Source: Eggerthellaceae bacterium
GTDB taxonomy: Bacteria > Actinomycetota > Coriobacteriia > Coriobacteriales > Eggerthellaceae
NCBI GenBank assembly: GCA_009782605.1
Contig: WRIR01000009.1
Coordinates: 16,259-80,258 of the forward strand
DNA: 64,000 nucleotides
Direction of reading: 5' to 3'
In this document: one piece after another, positions 47,204-55,623 of the stretch
Numbering within the stretch: the first letter of the stretch is position 1
Layout: every line of letters begins with the position of its first letter
Program-made: the position numbers and the translations under genes
Notes under the pieces: model-generated
Databases searched by the model: none
The model's input: only the letters and a program-made list of their open reading frames with translations
What the model was told of the DNA's origin: nothing

Positions 47204-49806
47204 CGGGGGGCAGTGCCAACAAGACGCCTTTCGGCATGGTGATATTGCCCTCGAAGATCAATATCCCGGCCTCTGCGGCGCATATACTCAAGCGGCCCCG
47301 GGTCGACGAGATGCTTATGCAAAGCCTCTTCTGCCCGCTGACCACTGTGGTGGCCTCTGCGGGGTTTGGGAAGTCGACCGCAATACGCTCCTGGGTGGGC
47401 AGCCGGCCCGAAACGCCGGTCGCCTGGTTCCTGCTCGATGCCGAGGACGCGGCCCTTGACAGGTTCTGGCAGTACTTCATCGCCTCGATCAGGAAGGCAG
47501 ACGCTGCCGCATGCTCGGATTTCAGCGAGGTCCTGATGATGAACAGCATGGACTCTATCCGCCCGGTCATCGACTCGCTGATATACCAGCTCAACGGCTA
47601 CGGCGGCGACCTTGTCTGCGTACTGGGGGATTTCCACAAGGTCAACGACGCGCAGGGCGTCAACGAAAGCCTCCAGTACTTCATCAAGCACCTCCCCGTC
47701 AACGTCCACGTCGTCATAAGCACGCGCAGGCCGGTTCACTTCCCCACACAGAAGATGCGCGTCGAGGGCCTTCTTGCAGAGGTTACCGAAGCCGACCTGC
47801 GCTTCACCCGTTCCGAGATAGCCGATTTCTTCGAGGCGGGCGGGATAGCTCTGGCGCACAAAGACCTTGACGAGCTGTGCGCCGCCACCAAGGGATGGCC
47901 CACAGGCAACAAGCTCGTGCTGCTGTATGTGGAAAGATCCCGCTCTTCAGTCAAAGACGCCCTGGCCAGGACAAAGCCCATCATGAGCGACTACCTCCTG
48001 GAAGAGGTGTTCTCCAACCTGTCCGACGACCAGCAGGAATTCCTCGTGACGACCTCGATAGCCAGCGCCTTCTCGCCTTCCCTTGCCGAGCACATCACGG
48101 GCTTCCCGCGCACGAAGGTCATGGAAATCGTCGACTTCCTCAAGGAGAGCGACCTTTTCATCGAATACGTCGAGGACTCCGACAAAGAAGAGTGGTTCCG
48201 CTACCAGGCCCTGTTCTCGGAAACCCTCTCAACCCGCAAGGCCCATATGGACTCCGAGAAGGCCCTGGCCGTCAAGAGGGCCGCCCGCGACTGGTTCGAG
48301 GAGCACAGCTACCTGGACCATGTCGTCGAGATATCATCCGATATCCGGGACTATGCGAAGATCAAAGAGGTCATCCTGGCGCACTGGCTCTTCCACTACA
48401 TGACCGACTCGCACGCTACTTTGATACGCTGGGCCAGCCTGATCCCGGAGGCAGAGATACGCAAGAACCCCATGGTCTGCGCCATCCTCGCGATGCCTGT
48501 GGCAGTTGCGGGCGACCTGGAAAAGGGGAATGCCTACATATCCAACGCAGTCGAGAACCTCCGGGAGGAAGACGACTTCCTCTCGGCCTTGTGCATGTCG
48601 CAGAAGGCCTATATCTCCACCTTCCAAAACGACCTGGCCGACGCCCGCGCCTGCGCAGAACAGGCCTTGGAGCACCTGCCCGCGAAAGAATACTACCTCC
48701 GCGGCATGATGCTGCAGGTCATCGCGTCCAGCTACCTCGAAAGCGAGCCCTTGCGCGCAAAGGCCGGGTTCATCAAGGCAATCGAGCTGCAGCAGCCGCT
48801 CGGGAACAAGAACCTGCTCTGCTCCGCATACAGCAACCTGGCCGCCATATGCCAGCACCTCGGGCACATAAAGGAAGCCGAGCACTATGTGGAAATGGCG
48901 CTGGGCGTGTACCCCCAGCAGGAAAGCTGCTTCAAGCCCATGCTCTCCTTCGCCTTCCTGGCCATGATGGGCTGCTGCTACCAGCGTGCGAACTACCGGA
49001 AGGCGCAGGAGGCCTACGACATGTTCGAGGCCTGCTGCCAAGCCCTCGGGGTGCTCTCGAAGATAGCCGAGGCAAAAGCCCTTTCGGCAAAGGTCTCATA
49101 CAGCCTGGGAAGCCCTGCCGGGAAAGGCGAGTTCTTCCAGGCGCTCTCGGTAAGCGAGACGGGCGCCTTGCTGAGCTTCCCCAGCCTGCCCATGAGCAAG
49201 GACTACCTGGCTGCGTTCAGGGCAAAGGCGCTTGAGCGTGCCGGACGGGGCTCGCCCGAGGCCTTCGTCCGCGTCTTCGAGTACGGGTTGCAGCTGCACC
49301 TCGACGCCGACGGAATATGCGAGCAAGCCTGCGCCTTCGCCGACTCGATAGACAAAGAGGAACGGATAGCCTGCGTATACGCCCATATCATTGCCGCCCT
49401 GTGCTGCGAGAAGGCCATGCGGCACACCGCCTCGCTTGACTACATGGCCAAAGCCCTGCTCCTCGCGCACGAGCATATGCTCATCCAGACGATGCTTGAG
49501 AACGGCAGCTATATCAAACCCCTCCTGAAGAGGCTGTGCGTGCACGAGAAGTGGGGGGGCACGGACGCGGCCCGCTTCGCCCAAGAGGTCTTGAGGCAGC
49601 TGGACACGAAGGATTTCAAGCTCACCGACAGGGAGATTGCCGTCATCCGCTCCGTGGCAGAGGGACGCACCGTCGAAGAGACGGCCAGGGAGCTCTACAT
49701 ATCCCGCAACACCGCAAAGAAGCACCTTGCAAACATCTACTCCAAGCTGGGCGTCAGCTCGAAGATGCAGGCGGTGATCCTCCTCAAGCAGGAGGGCATC
49801 ATCTAG
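47200..49806 (+). CDS. LuxR family regulator, MalT-like STAND ATPase
   Basis: An 868-aa signal-transduction ATPase. The P-loop is A-S-A-G-F-G-K-S-T near residue 52. A Walker B-like V-C-V-L-G-D-F lies near residue 140. A long helical repeat region (TPR-like, about 330-780) follows. The C-terminal LuxR helix-turn-helix has L-T-D-R-E-I-A-V-I-R-S-V-A-E-G and N-T-A-K-K-H-L-A-N-I-Y-S-K-L-G-V. MalT-type proteins bind an inducer and ATP, oligomerise and activate transcription. It lies directly upstream of the molybdoenzyme operon and is its probable activator. Confidence 0.92.
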   Translation: MTGGSANKTPFGMVILPSKINIPASAAHILKRPRVDEMLMQSLFCPLTTVVASAGFGKSTAIRSWVGSRPETPVAWFLLDAEDAALDRFWQYFIASIRKADAAACSDFSEVLMMNSMDSIRPVIDSLIYQLNGYGGDLVCVLGDFHKVNDAQGVNESLQYFIKHLPVNVHVVISTRRPVHFPTQKMRVEGLLAEVTEADLRFTRSEIADFFEAGGIALAHKDLDELCAATKGWPTGNKLVLLYVERSRSSVKDALARTKPIMSDYLLEEVFSNLSDDQQEFLVTTSIASAFSPSLAEHITGFPRTKVMEIVDFLKESDLFIEYVEDSDKEEWFRYQALFSETLSTRKAHMDSEKALAVKRAARDWFEEHSYLDHVVEISSDIRDYAKIKEVILAHWLFHYMTDSHATLIRWASLIPEAEIRKNPMVCAILAMPVAVAGDLEKGNAYISNAVENLREEDDFLSALCMSQKAYISTFQNDLADARACAEQALEHLPAKEYYLRGMMLQVIASSYLESEPLRAKAGFIKAIELQQPLGNKNLLCSAYSNLAAICQHLGHIKEAEHYVEMALGVYPQQESCFKPMLSFAFLAMMGCCYQRANYRKAQEAYDMFEACCQALGVLSKIAEAKALSAKVSYSLGSPAGKGEFFQALSVSETGALLSFPSLPMSKDYLAAFRAKALERAGRGSPEAFVRVFEYGLQLHLDADGICEQACAFADSIDKEERIACVYAHIIAALCCEKAMRHTASLDYMAKALLLAHEHMLIQTMLENGSYIKPLLKRLCVHEKWGGTDAARFAQEVLRQLDTKDFKLTDREIAVIRSVAEGRTVEETARELYISRNTAKKHLANIYSKLGVSSKMQAVILLKQEGII

Positions 49807-49889
49807 CAAGGCAGCAGGGGCCCCTCGGCCCGGCACCGGGGGCACCACCGGAAAAACCATACCCGAAATCATACCCAAGAAAGGCCAAA

Positions 49890-49903
49890 GGGGTAATTAC
49901 CCC
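49890..49903. promoter_or_regulatory. Perfect 14-bp palindrome, candidate LuxR operator
   Basis: GGGGTAATTACCCC is fully self-complementary. It lies 84 bases after the LuxR stop and about 75 bases before the first molybdoenzyme gene. A possible -10 (TAAGAT, 49920-49925) puts the palindrome across the -35 region, the usual place for an activator. Confidence 0.65.
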
Positions 49904-49976
49904 CCACGCGGGCGCGCCCTAAGATAGGCAGCACGGACAATTCGTATCAGGCACTACGAGCTTTAAGGAGGCATAT

Positions 49977-50687
49977 ATGGCGAGCAATGTGTCACGTCGT
50001 GATTTTCTCAAAGGCGGTGGTCTGGCCGGCATCACCATAGCCGGGGTCGCAAGCCTTGGGGTCGGCTCGGTCCTGGGGACTGAGGAAGCCTGCGCCGCCA
50101 CGGCGACCATGACGGAATTCGTGTACACCTGCCCCGTATGCGGCCAGCACACGTCGGACTACGACGCCCTGGTCAAGCACTTCGACGGGACGCATCCCGG
50201 CGCAGCCGTCCCCCAGGCGGTCGCGCTCACCATCAACGGCACAACCTTCATGGCGCAGGTCGAGCCCCAGTGGACCCTGCGCGAGACGCTGCTCTATGCG
50301 GTCGGCCTTACCGGCAACGCGAAGCAGATGTGCGACCGCGGGGCCTGCGGCTCCTGCTCGGTCCTGATCGACGGGGTGCCCGCCCTGTCGTGCTCGGTGC
50401 TTGCGGTCGAGTGCGAAGGCAGGCAGATAGAGACCTCGGAGGGCATTGCCGCCGACCCTGCCTATAGGCCCTTGTTCGAGTCCTATGTCAAGCATGACGC
50501 AAGCCAGTGCGGCTACTGCACGCCGGGCCACCTCACGGTCGCAAAATACATCCTCACGAAGTACGGGGACCCGAGCGCAGACCAGATAAGGGCCGAGCTG
50601 GCAGGCAACATCTGCCGCTGCGGGACCTACTCGCGCCACGTCGCGGCAATTCAAGAAGCTGCCGCCTCTCTGAAAGGAGGCAACTAA
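49977..50687 (+). CDS. Tat-exported [2Fe-2S] subunit of molybdenum hydroxylase, with C2H2-like finger
   Basis: A 236-aa protein. Residues 1-41 are a twin-arginine signal (S-R-R-D-F-L-K, hydrophobic stretch, A-C-A-A). Residues about 50-75 contain C-x2-C-x12-H-x4-H, matching a C2H2 zinc finger. The two [2Fe-2S] domains follow: C-D-R-G-A-C-G-S-C plus a later Cys, and C-G-Y-C-T-P-G with C-R-C-G-T. It transfers electrons from the molybdenum site. The other two subunits have no signal, so they probably fold with this one in the cytoplasm and are exported together, as in E. coli PaoABC. Ribosome site AAGGAGG. Confidence 0.92.
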   Translation: MASNVSRRDFLKGGGLAGITIAGVASLGVGSVLGTEEACAATATMTEFVYTCPVCGQHTSDYDALVKHFDGTHPGAAVPQAVALTINGTTFMAQVEPQWTLRETLLYAVGLTGNAKQMCDRGACGSCSVLIDGVPALSCSVLAVECEGRQIETSEGIAADPAYRPLFESYVKHDASQCGYCTPGHLTVAKYILTKYGDPSADQIRAELAGNICRCGTYSRHVAAIQEAAASLKGGN

Positions 50688-52984
50688 TGGGAGAGACAAG
50701 CGTATGGGAGCTTGAGGGGAGAAACCAGGAACGGGAAGATTTCAAGATAGTCGGGACCGAGGGCCACCCGGGCCGCCAGTCATGGGACATGGCCTCGGGC
50801 GCGGCCAAGTTCCCCACCGACCTGCACCGGGAGGGCACCTTGGTCGCAATGGCCCTGCGCTGCCCCTTCGGCCGGGCACGCGTGAAGGTGAAGGACGTCT
50901 CCAAGGCCGAGGCCCTTGAGGGGGTGCGGCTCGTCGTCACGCATGAGGACGAGGAAATCTCCGAGATGCCCCGGATGGTCCCCTCCTGGTTCGAGTTCGG
51001 CAGGAGCCCCCTGCTCAGCGACGAGGCCGAGTTCGAGGGAGACGAGTGCGGGGTGGTGGTGGTCGCCATCAGCGAGGAGGTCTGCAAGGATGCCTTGAGC
51101 CTGGTCGAGGTCGAATGGGAGGTCCTCCCCTTCATCCTCGACGCCCGGGACGCGGCCAAGCCGGGCGCACCTATCCTGCGCCCCGAGATGAACCCGGACT
51201 CAAACCTCACGGGAAACACCTTCGGGGCCCCGATAACCTGGGAGCTCGGCAATGTTGAGGAAGGCTTCAAGGAGGCCGACCATATCGAAGTCATCGAGTA
51301 CGGCCGCCAGATGTGGAGCCAGTTCCGCCCCATGCCCCCGGCCTACTTCGCCTACTGGGACGACGACCCCTGGGGCAACCCCGACGGCAACAAGATAGGT
51401 TATGTGACGAACCACGCCCACTTCCCCAGCAACGGGCCGATTGTGTCGGCCTACCTGGGCGCGGGCACCGACATGGACAAGTACCGCGCGCTGTCCCCCT
51501 ACATGGCGGCACGCTACTGCGACTTCGTGGAGAAGCGCGGGGCACAGTTCGCCCCCGTCCTGTCAAAGCGCCTCGGGGGCGTCCCTATCCGCTATATCCA
51601 GTCGCGCCGCGAGTCCTTCGACGCGGCGGTCCCCCAGAGCTTCTTCACCGTGCGCATAGGCTTCAAGAAGGACGGCACGCTGTGTGCGGTCCAGTCGAAG
51701 AACATCCACCAGGTCGGCGCCCGGGGCGGCTACGGGGACAAGACGCATGGGCACCTGGTCCTGCCCGCGAACGCCCAGGGCTTCAAGTCGACGTCGTGCC
51801 CGAACATCCACTCGGAGATGGGCTATTACGTGACGAACGGCGCGTGCACGACGGCAGACCCCGGCAAGGACCACTGGGAGCCGGTCAACCTGGCATTCGC
51901 AAAGATAGCCGACACGCTTGACATGCCGATATCCGACGTCATCATGAAGAACGTCAAGGTGACGGCGCCTTCGCTGGAGGCGTGCATGGCTGCCGGGAAG
52001 CAGGCCTTCGGGTGGGACGAGAAATGGCACCTTCCCGGGAAGAGGACGCTTGCTGACGGGCGCCTGCACGGCATCGCCTGCAGGTCGTGCTGGTCGATGA
52101 CCTGGGGCATGATCTCCTACAACATCAACCTGCGCATGCGCGAGGGCAAGGTCTACATGCCCTATCAGGAGTCCCTGATAGGCACGTACTGGCCCGATGC
52201 CGCACAGATGGTCATCGCCGAAGAGACCGGCATGAAGCTTGAGGACGTGGTCGTCTACTATGCGGGGCACTACCCCAACTGGAACCAGGGGGACGCGGCC
52301 GACCGGGGCTCCACCTGCACCTGGGCGGCGAAGGAGGCGGCGATCGACCTGAAGCGAAAGATATGCGAAGTCGGCTGTACCTACCTCGGCGCAGAAGCAG
52401 ACGAGGTCGATATCATCGACTCCATGCTCGTCCTCAAGGCCGACCCGTCGGTGCAGATGCCTATCGGGGCCACGGGGCAGATAGCCACAGGCTTTTGCGG
52501 CAAGCCTTTGGTGCCCTTCCAAAACGACGTGATCCGCACGATGAACGTCGATTTTTGCGAGGTGGCCGTCGACACGGAGACGGGACTCGTTGAAATCCTC
52601 GACTACTGTTCCGCCCATGACTTCGGGAAGATAATACGCCCCTCCTCAGGCCTCGGGCAGCTGGAGAACGCCCTGACCATGGCCTCGGGCCGCGCATTGC
52701 GCGAAGAGCTTGTCTGGGACGAGGGGACGGGCGTCTTGCTGAACGGCAACATGTACGACTACAAGGTGCCAACAGCGCTTGACCAGCCCGAGATACTGAC
52801 CGTCCCCGTCGAGACCCGCTGCGGCGGCGGCGCCTACGGCTCGACCGGCGTCGCGCACGCCCATTGCGACGGGGGGCTTGTGGGCCTCGCCATCCAAAAC
52901 GCCATCGGGGAGTTCATCCCTATGTTACCGTACACACCCGACAAGGTCCTCGAAGCCTTGGGGAAGATATCGCAAGGGAGGTAG
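50687..52984 (+). CDS. Molybdopterin-binding large subunit, xanthine dehydrogenase family
   Basis: A 765-aa subunit. The N-terminal aldehyde oxidase/xanthine dehydrogenase a/b hammerhead domain has A-K-F-P-T-D and an A-L-R-C-P-F-G-R-A box. The molybdopterin domain has R-Y-I-Q-S-R-R-E-S-F, V-G-A-R-G-G-Y-G and W-E-P-V-N-L-A-F-A-K. The motif that normally reads GxKGVGEP, with the catalytic Glu, is here G-A-Y-G-S-T-G-V-A-H-A-H near residues 716-726, with His at the Glu position. Substrate is unknown. The start overlaps the preceding stop (TAATG). It likely carries an MCD cofactor. Confidence 0.88.
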   Translation: MGETSVWELEGRNQEREDFKIVGTEGHPGRQSWDMASGAAKFPTDLHREGTLVAMALRCPFGRARVKVKDVSKAEALEGVRLVVTHEDEEISEMPRMVPSWFEFGRSPLLSDEAEFEGDECGVVVVAISEEVCKDALSLVEVEWEVLPFILDARDAAKPGAPILRPEMNPDSNLTGNTFGAPITWELGNVEEGFKEADHIEVIEYGRQMWSQFRPMPPAYFAYWDDDPWGNPDGNKIGYVTNHAHFPSNGPIVSAYLGAGTDMDKYRALSPYMAARYCDFVEKRGAQFAPVLSKRLGGVPIRYIQSRRESFDAAVPQSFFTVRIGFKKDGTLCAVQSKNIHQVGARGGYGDKTHGHLVLPANAQGFKSTSCPNIHSEMGYYVTNGACTTADPGKDHWEPVNLAFAKIADTLDMPISDVIMKNVKVTAPSLEACMAAGKQAFGWDEKWHLPGKRTLADGRLHGIACRSCWSMTWGMISYNINLRMREGKVYMPYQESLIGTYWPDAAQMVIAEETGMKLEDVVVYYAGHYPNWNQGDAADRGSTCTWAAKEAAIDLKRKICEVGCTYLGAEADEVDIIDSMLVLKADPSVQMPIGATGQIATGFCGKPLVPFQNDVIRTMNVDFCEVAVDTETGLVEILDYCSAHDFGKIIRPSSGLGQLENALTMASGRALREELVWDEGTGVLLNGNMYDYKVPTALDQPEILTVPVETRCGGGAYGSTGVAHAHCDGGLVGLAIQNAIGEFIPMLPYTPDKVLEALGKISQGR

Positions 52985-52987
52985 AAG

Positions 52988-53926
52988 ATGAGGAATTTCA
53001 GCCATGTGGACGCCGCTTCGGCAAAGGAGGCAAGCTCGAACGCCTCGAAATCAAGCGCCCTGTTCATTGCAGGCGGCACGGACCTCTTGGGGACCCTCAA
53101 AGACGAGATACTCCCCTCCTACCCGGAAAAGGTCATCAACCTCAAGACCATAGGCGGGATGGACGGGATCCGCGACGAGGGCGGGGCGGTCTTGATCGGG
53201 GCGCTTGCAAAAATCAGCGCCCTTGCCGAGAGCGACCTTGCCATCGCCCATGCCACAGCGCTTGCCCAAGCCTGCGAAAAGGTGGCGTCCCCAACCATTC
53301 GCAACATGGCAACTATCGGAGGCAATATCTGCCAGATGCACCGCTGCTGGTACTTCAGGGTGCCGGACAACCGCTTCGCCTGTCGGCGCAAGGGCGGCAA
53401 CTACTGCCCAGCCCGTATCGGCGACAACCGCTACCATTCGATATACGGCGAGCAGGACGGCTGCTATGCGGCAAGCTCGCACGACACGGCGCCTGCCCTG
53501 ATAGCGCTCGGGGCAACCATAAGCACCACGAAACGCAAGCTTGCCGCCGAGGACTTCTTTGTGATAAACGGCATCCGCTCGAACGCCCTTGAGGCCGACG
53601 AGGTGGTCACAGAGATATCGGTGCCCAAAGCCGCAAAGAGCGCCTTCCAGAAGTTCGCCCTACGCAAGTCCATCGACTTCCCCCTGGTTAACTGCGCAGC
53701 AGCGCGGCTTGGGGACGACTCGGTGTGCATCGCGCTCGGCGGCGTCTACCCTTCGCCTGTGCGCATACAGGCAGCAGAGGCGGCGGTTGCGGGCGGCATC
53801 ACCGAGGCTTCCGCACAAAGCGCCGCAGATGCCGCGGTTGCAGAGTGTCGGCCTTTGCCGAAGAGCGGCTACAAGGTCGAGATCGCACGGGCCCTCGTAA
53901 AGAGAACCCTCATGGAGCTTAAGTGA
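52988..53926 (+). CDS. FAD-binding subunit with four-cysteine insert
   Basis: A 312-aa subunit of the CoxM/PaoB type. FAD contacts are A-G-G-T-D-L-L near residue 28 and T-I-G-G-N-I near residue 112. Directly after, four cysteines (R-C-W-Y-F, F-A-C-R-R, N-Y-C-P-A, D-G-C-Y-A; residues about 120-160) form an insert like the [4Fe-4S] loop of PaoB and of 4-hydroxybenzoyl-CoA reductase beta. This would add one more redox centre. It lies three bases after the large subunit and overlaps the next gene by four. Confidence 0.9.
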   Translation: MRNFSHVDAASAKEASSNASKSSALFIAGGTDLLGTLKDEILPSYPEKVINLKTIGGMDGIRDEGGAVLIGALAKISALAESDLAIAHATALAQACEKVASPTIRNMATIGGNICQMHRCWYFRVPDNRFACRRKGGNYCPARIGDNRYHSIYGEQDGCYAASSHDTAPALIALGATISTTKRKLAAEDFFVINGIRSNALEADEVVTEISVPKAAKSAFQKFALRKSIDFPLVNCAAARLGDDSVCIALGGVYPSPVRIQAAEAAVAGGITEASAQSAADAAVAECRPLPKSGYKVEIARALVKRTLMELK

Positions 53927-55017
53927 GCAGCCGCCCCGTAAGAGAACCCGGGCTCGACACCCGCGTCGGCGGCGGCGGCGGCGTTTGGGAAACCGCGCTC
54001 GACGCGCTTGAGGGCTATGTGTGTGCGCACCCGGGAATCACGGTCACGCCCGTGTCGCTCGCGATACCGGAAGAGCTCAGGCCCCGGTTCTACCAGCTGG
54101 CATCCCAGGTGCAGCATGCACTGTGCACGAAAGCTCTCGGCGGCCCGTCTGCCGAGCTCGTCGAGGCCGCCAGGCTGTGCAGCGGCGTCAAGCAGCGCCT
54201 GGCCGGTATGAGCGACCTTGTCGACCTGAGACTGGCGAGCGCCGTCGAGGCGCTCGTCGACAACCCGGAACGTGCGCTCGCGGCACCGCTTCTCGGCATG
54301 GTCCTCGACGTCGTCCAAAAAAGGAAGACCCGGCTACAGCTGCTTGCAGAGGCACAGGAGACCTTGCCCGGGCACTCGGAGCGGCTTTTCAGGAACGCCT
54401 ACGAGGCCTGGGCCTACTACGGCGTCGTCGAGGCGCTGGGGCCGAGGCGCTTCTACGAGGTCTTTTCGCCCGACACCGTCCAGGCTTCTGCAGTAGCCAG
54501 CGGGTACGTGACCATAGGCTCACAGGCCACCTCCCCGGAGCGGCGCTTCCCCGAGGCCGTCTTCGAAACAGCCGAAGGGAGGCTCTTCGCCATGAAGAGC
54601 GAGGCTGCGCGCGAGCTCGACTACTATGGGCTGAGGATAACCAGGCGGAGGGACTTCTCGGCCGGCGGGAACACGGTCGACCAGGTGGCGCACCGGGTCT
54701 TGTTGCTCTATGAGATCGCAAGCCTCGACGCGATCCCGGCTATCGCAGACCGCGACAAGCAGACCGTGCTGCCGAGCGACCTCATGTGCGAGGTGCTTAC
54801 CCCCCAAGAGATCGAGCAGCCCTCCTGCCTCTCGCAGTTCGCCGACCGCATCAACACCGTGCGCTCGAAGCGCCCCGTACAGGTCATCTGCTTTGACAGG
54901 CCGGGGGTCTTCCCCCCAGAGATGTTGGAAGACAAGCGCCTCCAAAGCCTTGAGCAGCGGGTCGTCGGGTTTTCGCACCAGAGGCTCAAAGAGATAGCCG
55001 ACTTAGTTCGTAACTGA
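53923..55017 (+). CDS. Unknown protein encoded within the molybdoenzyme operon
   Basis: A 364-aa protein with no family I recognise. There is no signal peptide and no membrane helix, so it should be cytoplasmic. It is mostly helical, with Arg/Glu-rich stretches and few cysteines. GTG at 53923 overlaps the FAD subunit stop (GTGA) with GGAG five to six bases upstream, so it is tightly coupled to the enzyme genes. Position between the catalytic subunits and the cytochrome suggests assembly, export quality control or cofactor insertion, but that rests on context alone. Confidence 0.8.
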   Translation: MSSRPVREPGLDTRVGGGGGVWETALDALEGYVCAHPGITVTPVSLAIPEELRPRFYQLASQVQHALCTKALGGPSAELVEAARLCSGVKQRLAGMSDLVDLRLASAVEALVDNPERALAAPLLGMVLDVVQKRKTRLQLLAEAQETLPGHSERLFRNAYEAWAYYGVVEALGPRRFYEVFSPDTVQASAVASGYVTIGSQATSPERRFPEAVFETAEGRLFAMKSEAARELDYYGLRITRRRDFSAGGNTVDQVAHRVLLLYEIASLDAIPAIADRDKQTVLPSDLMCEVLTPQEIEQPSCLSQFADRINTVRSKRPVQVICFDRPGVFPPEMLEDKRLQSLEQRVVGFSHQRLKEIADLVRN

Positions 55018-55038
55018 TATTTGCAAAGGAGAATCAAC

Positions 55039-55548
55039 ATGAAAATTCGTTCAAAGCGGATGCGGGTTTTGATAGGCGCCTGTTTTGCTGTTGCCGTGAT
55101 GCTGCTTGCTTTGGCGGCATGCCAGCCCGGGCCGGGCAATACGGCCGGGGAATCCATCGTTTCGCCACTCGGGGGCGACACGGCGGTAAAGGGCGACTAC
55201 GACCAGTTCAACCCCGAGGTCGATGCCGCAGAGACGGGCGGCGAGGAAATCAAGGGGTCGGAGGAAGACGAGCTCCAACAAGAGCGGATAGCGGGGGGCT
55301 CGGTGGGAGGCGTCGTCTCGAAGAACCTCGAACCGCTCTACGGGATAACCGAGACGCCGGGCGACGAGTTCCGCCTGGCCTTCGGCATGAACCTCCAGGC
55401 CCCCCCTATGGGGCATACCGGCAACGGGCCTGACTGTATGAGCTGCCATCGCGACGGCGGGTCTGGGGCCGTCCAGCCAAGGAGCCATGTCGACGCCCAG
55501 CTGACGAACGAGGACTGCGTCACCTGCCATGTTGAGCCTGTGGGCTAG
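55039..55548 (+). CDS. Diheme c-type cytochrome lipoprotein
   Basis: A 169-aa exported lipoprotein. The signal is M-K-I-R-S-K-R-M-R, then a hydrophobic core and the lipobox L-A-A-C, giving lipidated Cys28. The mature part is acidic and low in complexity to about residue 90. Two heme motifs follow: C-M-S-C-H (about 133-137) and C-V-T-C-H (about 160-164). It would sit on the outer face of the membrane and exchange electrons with the Tat-exported enzyme. Small size and C-terminal hemes resemble short tetraheme/diheme reductase partners of Eggerthellaceae. ATG 55039 follows AAAGGAG. Confidence 0.88.
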   Translation: MKIRSKRMRVLIGACFAVAVMLLALAACQPGPGNTAGESIVSPLGGDTAVKGDYDQFNPEVDAAETGGEEIKGSEEDELQQERIAGGSVGGVVSKNLEPLYGITETPGDEFRLAFGMNLQAPPMGHTGNGPDCMSCHRDGGSGAVQPRSHVDAQLTNEDCVTCHVEPVG

Positions 55549-55623
55549 GCGCCTGCGGCTGGGCCCTGGCCGTGGCAGCCACGGCCAGGGCCCTCGGGGC
55601 GGGCATGAGGAAGAGAGGGCAGC

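Noticed and set aside
47877..49235. 452-aa frame within the LuxR gene
   Set aside because: Same-strand shifted frame, Arg/Gly/Pro-rich; the LuxR frame has P-loop and HTH.
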